NCBI GenBank assembly: GCA_902651635.1
Contig: CACRSC010000174.1
Location: 1-23,544 of the forward strand
Source: Mastigamoeba balamuthi
Taxonomy: Eukaryota; Evosea; Mastigamoebida; Mastigamoebidae
Direction: 5' to 3'
DNA: 23,544 bases
The translations under genes and the position numbers were made by a program. Of this stretch, positions 10,101 to 18,439 are shown piece by piece; the first letter of the stretch is position 1; each line of letters begins with the position of its first letter. The notes beneath the pieces were generated by a model that made no database searches, was not told the DNA's origin, and was given only the letters and a program-made list of their open reading frames with translations.

Positions 10101-13100
10101 CATCGAGATTGATCTGAGGTCCAACATTGAGTTGCACTCCGGGCTCAACATCCATAGAATCCTGGGGAATATAAACATCTGAATCCTCTTCGCTAATGCT
10201 TGTCTGTGACTCATAATCTATGAGAATTGAGCACTTATACATTAAAAGTGAATAGGGATCACCGTCCTGCTCTTGTGGCTTTATACCAGATAACAACTCA
10301 GAATCCACACTTGCATGAGCTGTCTGCTTATAAAACCTGAGATAAAGAACTGTGCTTTGATGTACCCTTCGTTGCCTTCCATAGTTCATATCACTCCACT
10401 CAGTTCCAATAAGTTGCATCACAATATGATCTTGTTTATCCATATGTGCCTATTCGTGAAATGTCAGCTTCTACCATAAGACAGATATTTAACCTTCGCA
10501 CTTCGATAGTCTCTCCACATTTTTGTGCAGGTATCACATTTGAAACGGGGTATATACGAATGTCTAGTCCTCAGAAGCATGATGCTGATGAATATTACAC
10601 AGATTGCAACTGGAGCCACAACACTGCAAAAGAGATTAGATATTTTTTGAATATGAAAAAGTAACAACATGGACGGGGCTGGCCTGTGGAGGGGTATGGC
10701 ATTGGTGCTTTCTTGGTAGCAAATACCTGCCGCATCTGCCAGAAGGCAGAGGAGCATCACAGTCACCGGAGCAACACTTCTCATGGTTTCTGTTGACTCT
10801 GAGCCTATAATTGGCTGCTGGTTCTGTGTGATGAGTGTATTGTATCTTGATACACACTCTACAATAGATATTTATAGTATCTTTATTCTGATTTGTAGTG
10901 GCTTCTATTTATAAAAGTGCATTGCAGCATTTCTTACCGTTCGTCTTGCTTGGCTTTGAAACAGTGCGGACAGGCTATCATGGCAGAGATGGTGCGGCCT
11001 TGCTCTTCCATCTCCTTTCCTCTCCCTTCACCCCTTCGAGTTCTTCTTTCTCTCTCTGCTTTCCTTTTCCCTTCCTCTTCTCTTCTCCCTCCACCCCCCA
11101 CCTTCATGTCCCTTCTTCCATTGCTCTCTTCTCTCTCCCTTTCCTCTGCCCTTCCTTTCTTCCCCCCAGATCGTTTCTCCGTGCCTGGTTTTTGTATTTC
11201 ATTCTCAAAATCTGTTCTCTTGCATAATGGTAATTATCTCTCAATCTCAATCACTTCATATCTAACACATTTCAAATTCAGAAGAAACTCGTAGCAGAGG
11301 TCCACAATGTCTCAGTGGGTCACCATGAGTTGCATGGAGCAGCAGCACAACTACAGGCTGGTCTTGAAGTACTCAAGGAAATCCTTGTTCAGCAGGCCAA
11401 CACCATCAAGAACATGCAGAGTAAACTCGACTCTGTTGCGGGAGATGATGCAGGTGTGTTTCCAATTTGCATAAATATCTAATACCAAACAGGAATTCTC
11501 TCGAGTGCTGAGTTAAGCTATCATGCTGAGGCCCTGAACTCGTGGAAAAAACATAATATGCCCAAGTTATGGGAAAATCTCAAAGCTGATGAGAAGTTCT
11601 CAGGTAAAACAACATTTATCATTACACAGTCTCAAAATTCAAAAAGCCAAGAGATTGCCTCAAACACGTTTGGTTAGTCTTCTTGAGATGTTCATGACAA
11701 AGAAGGAGAAGCAACATAGTCGAATTCACTCACAGGTATCATGTCTTCTCTTACCCAAAATAACCTTTCGTTTCTGATTTCTGATTAGGGCATGACAAAT
11801 TTGGTTATAATGGCTAAGAAGTGGTTAAAAACAAAGAGAAGCAACACAAAAAGCTGCACAAAGACAGAGAACACATGGAAAGAGATTAAAAAAGCAGCTG
11901 AGAGGATTATAAAGAAGCACCCCATTATCATGGACACCCAGGAAAGTGAGGAAGAGACAGAGGAAGAGGAGGACAATCAGACTTCTGACCAAGAGCAGGA
12001 CCAGGATCAGGACCAGGATCGGGACCAGGACCAGGATCAGGACCACGACAGTGAAAGCTCCCTTCAGAGTGAATAGAATAAATAGCATTTGTTCAAACAG
12101 ATTTAGTACGGAAGAATGAATGCTATGTCATATATATGGCTTTTATGATTTTCATTAAAGAGTCATATAATACTGTCATTTAAGACTCATTTATGTTCGA
12201 TGTCATTTATGAGGCATAAATGATAGTCATTTATTATGCAAAAGTGGGCTTATATGCTTAGTGTGAGAGCAGTCATATATGCCTCATATATTGCACCTCT
12301 GTGCACGTCGTAGGCCAGGCAGCCGCTGCACCCCGCCAGCGCCACGCGGGGGCCCACGAGCAGCGGGGCCCCCATGCCGGGCTCCACCACCGCCTCGGGG
12401 CCCTCGAGGGCCACGCCGTTGTCGCCCACCAGCACCGCGTTGCCCAGGTGGTTCCCCAGCATCTGGTTCCGCACCCCTGCAACGCCCCCCAGCCCCGTGC
12501 CCCTCAGCCGCGCGCACCCCCGCGTTGCTGCTGCGCACCCACCACGCAGCCCCCCGCGGGGCAGCGCTCCGCCAGCCTCGCGCAGAGGGCCTCCAGCCTG
12601 CGCGCCAGCCCTCCCGTCAGCGCCCTTGCGGTGCCTCTCTGTCACTGTGTCTCTGTGCCGCGCACTCGGAGTTGGGGACCTGCGCCAGCGGAGCCGCCGG
12701 GGCCTCGAGCAGCTCCACGAGCAGCGTCCGCTCGTCCACGAGCCCCGCGCAGACCCGGAAGCCCCGGGGGCCCTGCGCCACCTGAGCCACCGCGCTGCCC
12801 CCCACGGCGTCGCGCTGCCCCTGCACACCGCGGCCAGTCAGAGGGCAGAGGGCAGCGGGGCGGGGCCTGCGCGGCACAGAGAGCAGCGGCTGCTCGAGGA
12901 GGTCCGTGCTGCTCGCGCACGCCACGCAGAAGCCCGTCGGCGCAGGGGCAGCGCCGCTGGCAGCAGCGCAGCGGCTCCACCAGACGCCCACGGCGAGGCC
13001 CCCGCACGTGGCGCACAGGACCAGGCGGCCCGCCGTGGCCGCAGAGGCGCCCGTGTCCCCGCACGAGGCGTAGAGCGAGAGCGAGCAGCAGCCCCACTGC

Positions 13101-13615
13101 ACACACACACAAGAACACCGCAGACCCCACGTGCGACACATCAGCCACCAGCAAGCAGCAGCAGCAGCAGCATAGCCTCACACCCTCTGCTCCCTCACAG
13201 CAGCACCAGAGCACCAGAGCACCCCACGCCCCATCAGATGCGACATGGACACACCAACACAACAGCACCTCGCTACCCTGCCACATCAGCGCCAGCCACC
13301 CCTCGCATAACGCCAGCAGCAGCAGCAGCAGCAGCGACGCACAGGGATCTCTGAGGAGCAGGCTGCGAGGGCGGCGCCCTGGCTGAGGAGGGCGGTGGGC
13401 GGGGCCAGCGTGACGCCCGGCGCCCTGTTGGCCACGGCTGCCGCGCCGTGTCGTGCCGTGCCGTGTCGTGTCAGGCGGCCGTGTCGCATCGCATCGCGCG
13501 CTGCTGAGGGCGGCGCACCGAGGACCACGGAGACTGCCGGTGGCTGCGCCTGCGCCAGCTCCGAGCAGCCCAGGGCCTCTGCGAGGCGGGCGACGGGCAC
13601 GAGGAGGTCCACCAT
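7112..13615 (-). CDS. Unrecognised cysteine-containing protein, gene split by a transposon
   Basis: Exons: 13615-13519, 13437-13343, 13096-12878, 12820-12666, 12597-12539, 12476 to about 12307, then, beyond the 4.9 kb insertion, about 7372-7112 ending in TAG. Joining GAC (12307) to GAC (7372) keeps the frame and gives 351 residues. Visible features are CCSLSLYASCGD, a CATCGG pair, FCVACA, a CSGC pair just before the break, and a C-terminal half with WSAVPGAMLGP and CGCPVFLVTVANY. Paired CxxC motifs suggest metal binding, but spacing matches no zinc finger I know. A distant likeness to E2-binding HECT-like (UBE3D-type) proteins was considered and is too weak to name. The insertion either lies in an intron of this gene or destroys it; which one cannot be read from DNA alone. 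Confidence 0.6.
7376..7435. repeat. Left-end palindromes of the transposon
   Basis: Two copies of TCATTTATG, three bases, CATAAATGA. The first (7376-7396) is a perfect 9-base inverted repeat around GCT. The second (7417-7435) is the same around CCT with a shorter right arm. Equivalent palindromes lie at the right end, so these are probably transposase binding sites or foldback ends. Confidence 0.75.
7593..10580 (-). CDS. Plavaka/TNP2-like transposase
   Basis: Excises and integrates the surrounding element. Thirteen exons: 10580-10494, 10449-10070, 10023-9785, 9747-9643, 9600-9461, 9404-9162, 9115-8942, 8877-8761, 8710-8577, 8535-8461, 8322-8146, 8045-7928, 7886-7593; 760 residues, all junctions in phase. 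An N-terminal C2H2 finger (Cys15, Cys18, His31, His37) forms across the first intron. An acidic Ser/Asp-rich linker follows. The core shows EIKNPWEYH, DGQFYKR, LTLGADKHQ (Asp314; compare SSDKT), LKIANFPRALR, ISCDSQ (Asp396), a CPSC knuckle (418-421), LDDTLH (483-487; compare PDLLH), WNGNE (538-542; compare WTGNE) and NWDGQTLESLMH (Glu611). These are in the order found in Plavaka/TNP2 RNase H-like transposases, with Asp314, Asp396 and Glu611 as candidate catalytic acids. The start is the Met before the finger. An upstream ATG at 10784 could add a spliced hydrophobic leader, which is less likely. Some borders (exons 4, 9, 10) have alternatives. Confidence 0.8.
10581..11226. promoter_or_regulatory. 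Divergent promoter region of the transposon
   Basis: About 650 bases between the transposase and accessory gene starts. It contains a roughly 170-base pyrimidine-rich tract on the plus strand (about 11005-11180, mostly C and T) and AT-rich stretches nearer each gene. The open frames here are low-complexity readings of the tract. It probably serves both genes. Confidence 0.45.
11227..12076 (+). CDS. Transposon accessory protein, coiled-coil with acidic Asp/Gln tail
   Basis: Proposed exons: 11227-11229 (the ATG alone), 11282-11453, 11493-11603, 11647-11735, 11789-12076; 220 residues in phase. The N-terminal 55 residues look like an amphipathic helix or coiled coil (VLKEILVQQANTIKNMQ). A middle part has hydrophobic and basic segments (LVIMAKKWLKTKR). 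The C-terminus is Glu-rich, then an Asp-Gln repeat with occasional Arg and His, then Ser-rich. I recognise no family. Second genes of CACTA-like elements are often DNA-binding helpers, so that role is inferred from context only. The single-codon first exon is needed because no in-frame Met opens exon 2. The fourth exon's acceptor (AAAAAG) is unusual but is the only one in phase that avoids a stop. Confidence 0.55.
12077..12295. repeat. Right-end palindromes of the transposon
   Basis: AT-rich end with repeated TCATTTATG/CATAAATGA units. A perfect 9-base palindrome around AGG lies at 12203-12223, a terminal variant (TCATATATG, CCT, CATATATTG) at 12273-12293, and several half copies between 12127 and 12240. 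It mirrors the left end and is followed by the CCT duplication. Confidence 0.72.
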
Positions 13616-13887
13616 CTCTGCCAATAAGCACTGCTTCTTCTGCTGCTCTGCTGCTGCTGCTCTGCAGTGTTGTGTTGTGTTGTGTTGTGTTGTGGTGTCT
13701 GCTGACGCGACGCAGGGGGGCACTGACGTGTCGCCCAGATATGCGGCAGAGGAGATATTATTTGCGATACAGGGGGGTGGGTGGCCCTCGCCGGGGCGCC
13801 TGCGTCTCGCAGCGGCGCTGGTGCCGGTGCCGCAGCGCCACTGCAGCGCAGTGCGTGTGCGTGTGCGTGTGCGTGTGCGCGGTGGAC
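13616..13887. repeat. Short intergenic stretch with simple repeats
   Basis: Between the hydrolase stop and the split gene's start. It holds a TTGTG tandem repeat (about 13667-13695) and a GTGTGC repeat (about 13851-13880) just past the hydrolase stop codon. No gene seen. Confidence 0.6.
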
Positions 13888-14895
13888 TCAGAAGGCGGGG
13901 GAGGGGGCGACCTCGCGGGGCTCCGAGGGCAGCCGCAGGGGGCACGGGGGCCGGGTGGGCGCAGGGGGCGCAGGGGGCGCAGTGCCCACGGGGGGCAGCG
14001 GAATGTCGCGGGTGTAGTCGGCGTCGACGACCAAGGCGGGCTGGCGCTGGGGGCGCCCCGAGGCGGCGAGGCAGGCGCGTGCGCGTGCGAGGAGGTCGCG
14101 CATGAGCGGGGCGCCCAGGCCGAAGCCCCCCACGAGCAGCACGGGGGCGCCCCCCCTGCGCCCCGGCAGCGCCAGCAGCGCCGCCACGCGCTCCACGGCC
14201 GCGGGGCAGAGGGCGCCCGTGGCGTGCCAGGCGCCCCGGAGGGCCCCCAGCCGCGGGGCGCAGGCGAGGCAGGGGCCCTGGCTGCCCGCCCCCACAAACT
14301 CGTCGCACGCCGCCCCCCACGCCTCCACGCGCAGCCCGGGCCGGGGGGGCGCCCCGCAGAGGGCCCGCGCCAGGGGGGAGCCCGGGCGCATGGCGAGGGC
14401 GCCGGGGACGGGGCCCGGGCAGGCGCAGAGGGGGGCGAAGAGGGCGGCGGCGGCGAGGGCGGCGGGGGTGCCGGCGAGGGGGGCGCAGAGGCAGAGGACG
14501 GCGGTGACCTCGCCCGGGGGGGCGGCCAGGGCGTGGCTGAGGGCGGCGAGGCCCCCCTGGCTGTGGCCCACGAGGGCGTAGCGGCGGCGGGGCCCGCGGG
14601 CGCAGGCGGCGTCGGCGGCGAGGGCGATGGTGGGCAGCGCGGGGCAGAGGGCCCGCGGCGCAGCGGCCCCCAGCAGCAGGCGCAGCCACCGCGCCGCCAG
14701 CCCCCACAGGATCGCCGGCGTGTAGCGCCCCAGCAGCAGCACCTCCTCCGCAAAGCCCCGCAGCAGCTCCCCCAGCCCCAGCGGCCCCGTCTCCTCTGCT
14801 GCTGCCGCTGCCGCTGCCGCTGCCGCTGGTGCTCCCCTCGTGCCGCGCCTCGCGCCTCTTGCGCCCCTCCTGCCTCTGCCGCTGCTGCTGCGCAT
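13888..14895 (-). CDS. Lipase-like alpha/beta hydrolase
   Basis: Serine hydrolase of unknown substrate, 335 residues in a single exon. The nucleophile elbow is YALVGHSQGG (Ser112). The acid is probably Asp198 in ACDEFVGAGSQ and the base His224 in GAWHATG, which sit in the order and spacing of EstA/lipase-class-2 or PGAP1-like enzymes. The N-terminus is Arg-rich, then a polyalanine run (about 24-33), then hydrophobic helices (about 50-76) that may associate with a membrane. The usual HGxxG oxyanion strand is not obvious before the nucleophile. Either the N-terminus is divergent or a further 5' exon has been missed; the frame is open upstream of this Met. Composition matches the GC-rich host genes. 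Confidence 0.75.
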   Translation of the reverse strand: MRSSSGRGRRGARGARRGTRGAPAAAAAAAAAAEETGPLGLGELLRGFAEEVLLLGRYTPAILWGLAARWLRLLLGAAAPRALCPALPTIALAADAACARGPRRRYALVGHSQGGLAALSHALAAPPGEVTAVLCLCAPLAGTPAALAAAALFAPLCACPGPVPGALAMRPGSPLARALCGAPPRPGLRVEAWGAACDEFVGAGSQGPCLACAPRLGALRGAWHATGALCPAAVERVAALLALPGRRGGAPVLLVGGFGLGAPLMRDLLARARACLAASGRPQRQPALVVDADYTRDIPLPPVGTAPPAPPAPTRPPCPLRLPSEPREVAPSPAF

Positions 14896-15969
14896 GGGAG
14901 GGCGCCCTCTGCGTGCTGGTGGGGGTGCGCTGTGCTCTGCTGCGGGTGTGCCCTGTTGTCTGTCTGTGGTGTGTGGGGTGCAGCTCTGTTCACTGAACAG
15001 GGCGCTTCGCTTGGCTCTCCGCTCTGATTCGCGAATCTGTGGCCCGTCTCTGCTGCCAGCCATGCACGCCCCCTGCACACCCCAGGGACACGGCGCCGTG
15101 CTCTCTTGCTGCTGCGGCCGCTGCCTCTGGGGTGCAGCGTGTGTGTGCGTGGCGGTGGCCCAAGGGGGTCTCGCGTGTCCCCACAGCCGCGGTGGGAGGA
15201 GAGCACCGCAGCCGCTGGCGCTGCTGTAGCCGCCGCCCCGTAAGATCGCAGACGTGGCAGCAGAGGAGAGAGCCCCCGTGAGATACAGCGGTGCGTCTCT
15301 GCCGGAGGAAGGAGCAGGCGTGGCCCCCGGGGTCAAACGAGGCAAAGGCCATTCCCGTCCTTTTCACAGAAGAGGCCCAATTCCCCTCTGGGCGATCCAT
15401 CTCTCGTCCTCCGCCGCTTGATTGTCTCTGCCTGCCGCTCCCCCGCCCTGCTCCCCCGCCCTCTGGCCCACCGCTGGGCCACGCACCCCGGGGGCTCCCG
15501 GCGGGGGCTGTGGGCTGGGCCCGGGAGAGGGCGGGGAGGGTTGCAGGGCGGGTGGCCCGCGAGGGGCAAAGGTGCAGCGGCCCCTGCGCACGCAGCAGAT
15601 CGCTATCACGGAAAACCGCAATTTCCCGCTGTTTTCGCAGCCCACGCTGGTCTCGCACTGTGGGCCGAGCGAGCAGGCCAGGGGCCCGGGAGAGGGCAGC
15701 GGGGGTGGCGGTGGCAGAGGGGGCGGGGGAGAGAGGTGCCGACGGGCAGAGATTGCGTCAGCTGGTGACATCAGGAGCAGGAGGAGGAGCAGCGGGGGCG
15801 GTGGATCTCGAGGCGACTCTTGGGTTGCCGAAGGGCTCTTTTTTATTTTGGGCTCTCTGCTCTCTGCTCTCTCTGCTCTCTCTGTCGCCGAGCACCACAA
15901 CGCCGCACTGCACGCAGCACGCAGCACGCAGCAAGGACCAGCTTGACACCATCGCCATCAGCCAGCAGC
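14896..15969. promoter_or_regulatory. Divergent promoter region between hydrolase and kinase
   Basis: About 1.07 kb between two divergent starts. It contains the palindromic motif at 15022-15039, a T-rich stretch (15838-15850), CTCTCTGCT repeats (about 15852-15890) and a tandem ACGCAGC repeat just before the kinase ATG. Open frames are rich in Arg/Gly/Pro with no family motif. Untranslated first exons are possible. No protein gene supported. Confidence 0.45.
15022..15039. promoter_or_regulatory. Palindromic motif upstream of the hydrolase gene
   Basis: CTCTGATTC, G, CGAATCTG, with the perfect 12-base palindrome GATTCGCGAATC at its centre, about 130 bases upstream of the hydrolase start. It matches the 5924-5941 site at 17 of 18 positions. 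Confidence 0.35.
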
Positions 15970-18245
15970 ATGTCGGGAGCAGCAGGAGCAGCAGGAGCAG
16001 CAGGAGGGGCAGCGGAGGAGGGCAGCCGGACGCCCGTGCGGCCAGCGACGGCGGTGACGACGCCCGAGGGCCCCGTGGTGGGGTGGGAGCGGCCCGCGAG
16101 CGCCGAGGGGGCGGCGGCGGCGGGGGAGGGGGTGAGCCCGCCGGTGGAGGGGGCGGTGGGCCCGCAGTCGTTTGAGCGGCTGCGGCTGATCGGGCGGGGC
16201 GACGACTGCGCGCGCGTCTACCTCGCCCGCCTCAAGGGCACCGAGCGCATGTTCGCCCTCAAGGTCATCCCCAAGGCCGAGATGCTCCGCTACAACAAGG
16301 TGCTGCCCCACCTCTCCCCTGCTCTGCCCTCTGCTCTGCTCTCGGCTGTGCTCGTCGCCTCTTTTGGAGGTTATTTTGCTTGGGTGGTGCCGCCCCCACC
16401 TGCTCTCCCAGCCACCCGCCCCCCCATCGCCCCGTGCGTGCGCCCATGGCCCCATTTCCTGTTTGCGCGGGCGCCCCTCCTCCGGTGCGCCCGATGGGGG
16501 TGGCCCCACGGGGGGCTCCCGCGGCCTCTGCGCCTGTGGGGGGCGGTGCAGCGGTGCAGCGGGTGCAGACACGTGTTGGTGCAATTGTGCCGTTGGCCGC
16601 TGTTGTTGTTGTTGTTGTTGTTGTTGCCGCCATGGCCCTGCCGCTGTGCAGGCGCTGGTGGTGCGGAGGGCAGAGGGCTGACCAGAGGGGCGGGGCGTGC
16701 ATGGGACGCGCAGGTGAAGCGGGTGATGACCGAGGTGGAGATACTGCGGACGGTGCACCACCCCTTTGTGGTGACGCTCTACTGGTCGTTCAGCACCATC
16801 AACTGCGTCTACTTTGTCATGGGTATCACCACCCATCCATCTTATCTCTATCTCTATCTCTATCTCTATCTCTCTGCTCTCTCTGACGCAGCTGCCCCTC
16901 CCACCAGAGTACTGCGCTGGCGGCGAGTTCTACCGCATCCTCAAGTCGCAGGCGGGGGGCGTGCTCCCCGAGCAGGCGGCGGCCTTCTACGCGGCCGAGG
17001 TGCTGCTGGCCATCGAGTACCTGCACATGGTGGGCTTCATGTATCGCGGTGAGCCCTCTCCGCACCCCTGCCCACCCCTCTGCTGTCCCCCTTGCGCTCA
17101 CGTCAGCCTGCGGGCGTGGGTTGGGTTCTACGGACTCTGGGACCACCGACTGCTGCCGCCGCTGCTGCTGCTGCTGGGGACGGGGCGACGGGCGACGGCT
17201 GGCTGCGGCTGCGGGCGGGTGAGTGCGCAGACCTCAAGCCCGAGAACATCCTCATGTCGTGCGAGGGGCACATAGTCCTCACCGGCTTTGAGATGGGCAA
17301 GTCGTCGCCCCCCACGGCCCAGACGCCCTGCCAGCTGCTGCGCCGCAGCTCCCTCAAGCGCTCGCGCTCCATCGCCACCGAGCCCCACGTGCTCAGCAAC
17401 TCCTTTGTGGGGACGTGCGTGGCAGCTTCCCTGCCCTGCCCTGCCCTCTTGCGCTGGGCTCTCTCTGGCCATCTATGGATGGATGGATGGATGGATGGCT
17501 GACGCCCTCCCTGCGCAGGGACGAGTACGTGGCGCCCGAGATCATCACGGGGGCGGGGCACACGAGCAGCGTGGACTGGTGGACGTTCGGGGTGTTCCTG
17601 TACGAGATGCTCTACGGCGTGACGCCCTTCCGGGGCCAGTCGCGCATGGAGACGTTCAGCCACATCCTCGACGGCGGCCTCGAGTTCCCCAGCGAGACGC
17701 TGCACCCCGTGAGCTCGCGGGCGCGCAGCCTGATCAAGGAGCTGCTCAACCCCGACGGCGAGTGCCGCCTGGGGGCCGAGCAGGGCGCGTGCGAGATCAA
17801 GGAGCACGCCTTCTTCAAGCACGTGGACTTCAACATGATCCGCAACACAGAGCCCCCCATCGTCCCCGTCCTCTCGGGGCCCTACGACCTCCGCAACTTC
17901 CCCGAGGTCCCCGACGACGGCGTCGTCGAGGACCTCGAGCGCGTCAGCGCCGCCGCAGGTAGCCACCACACGGCCTCGCCCGACGACGAGCTCTTCCGCC
18001 GCCTCGAGACCTCGCCCTCGGCCTCGGACCTCAGCCGCTGCGCCTCCCCCGCCATCGCCTCGCGCAGCGCCTCGCCTGCCCCCGGCGGCGCCCGCCTCGT
18101 CGACGGCCGCCAGACGCCCCTGCCCCGCAAGCCCCAGCAGGCCGTGGGCCTATTAGCACAGCAGCTGGCCGCGACACCCTCGCCCCAGTCGCTCTCGCAC
18201 CAGAACTCGCCCTCGTCCACACCCGCGCCCCCGCCTATCGCCTAA
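15970..18245 (+). CDS. AGC-family protein kinase (flippase-kinase/NRC-2/phototropin-like) with GFE in place of DFG
   Basis: Exons: 15970-16299, 16714-16822, 16908-17048, 17231-17414, 17519-18245; 496 residues. A low-complexity Ala/Gly/Glu N-terminus (1-65) precedes the kinase domain. The glycine loop is GRGDDCARV, missing its last Gly. The ATP lysine is Lys98 (ALKVIPK) and the helix-C Glu is probably Glu117. The hinge is MEYCAGGEF. The catalytic loop YRDLKPEN (Asp194, Lys196, Asn199) forms across an intron. HIVLTGFEMGK puts Gly212 where the magnesium-binding Asp of DFG (DFD in fungal relatives) belongs. The insert before SFVGTDEYVAPE is typical of the plant/fungal flippase-kinase and phototropin group, as is HTSSVDWWTFG. 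The C-tail has EPPIVP and Ser/Pro-rich low complexity. Known relatives phosphorylate membrane regulators such as lipid flippases; that role is inferred. Activity is uncertain because of Gly212. Confidence 0.9.
16300..16713 (+). other. Long first intron of the kinase with GTT repeat
   Basis: At 414 bases this is several times longer than most host introns here. The donor is GTGCTG and the acceptor CGCAG. It contains a GTT/TTG microsatellite (about 16601-16626). No embedded gene seen. Confidence 0.7.
16844..16876 (+). repeat. TATCTC microsatellite in kinase intron 2
   Basis: About five tandem TATCTC units in the 85-base intron between MG|EY codons (16823-16907), followed by a CTGAC branch-like motif and the CCAG acceptor. 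Confidence 0.8.
17475..17498 (+). repeat. ATGG microsatellite in kinase intron 4
   Basis: Six tandem ATGG units within the intron 17415-17518. A CTGAC motif follows immediately, before the TGCGCAG acceptor. Confidence 0.85.
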
Positions 18246-18439
18246 GCTTAAGCCACCCCTACCCCCTGCCACACACGCACGCCTACCCCCCCTCCCCTGC
18301 AGCCACCCGGAGCCTCAGCAACGCGGGCCTCCGCCACCCGCTCGGCTTTTATTGCTTCAGCCCTCCCGCTTTCCCTCTGCTGCTCTGTCGTTGTCGCTGC
18401 ACTGCAGCCCCCCCTTGCCTGCTGCTGGCGTCCCTGGGC

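Larger units (their letters stand above)
7375..12295. mobile_element. Autonomous Plavaka/CACTA-like (TNP2-type) DNA transposon
   Basis: A 4,921-base AT-rich block inside GC-rich DNA, with abrupt composition borders. It has imperfect terminal inverted repeats (left TTCATTTATGGC..., right reverse complement TGCAATATATGAGGC..., about 17 of 23 positions equal allowing one gap). It is flanked by CCT on both sides (7372-7374 and 12296-12298), fitting the 3-base target duplication known for the CACTA superfamily. It encodes a full transposase on the minus strand and a divergent acidic accessory protein on the plus strand, with the promoters between them. Both gene models close without frameshifts or stops, so the copy looks young and possibly active. 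Its introns use ordinary GTATGT/GTAAGT-like donors rather than the host's GTGCGC style. Exact ends are inferred and could shift by a few bases. Confidence 0.82.

Noticed and set aside
10464-10784. Separate small membrane protein with signal peptide inside the transposon
   Set aside because: The downstream half of this frame is the transposase C2H2 finger exon; the hydrophobic part is best read as leader or intron sequence.
7375-12295. AT-rich block as a viral or virophage insertion
   Set aside because: No capsid, packaging ATPase or polymerase motif is visible; the two spliced genes, end repeats and 3-base flanking repeat fit a DNA transposon.
7112-12476. Naming the split gene as UBE3D/HECT-like or eIF6-like
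   Set aside because: Only scattered CxxC and GN-V-D motifs match; spacing and overall order do not.
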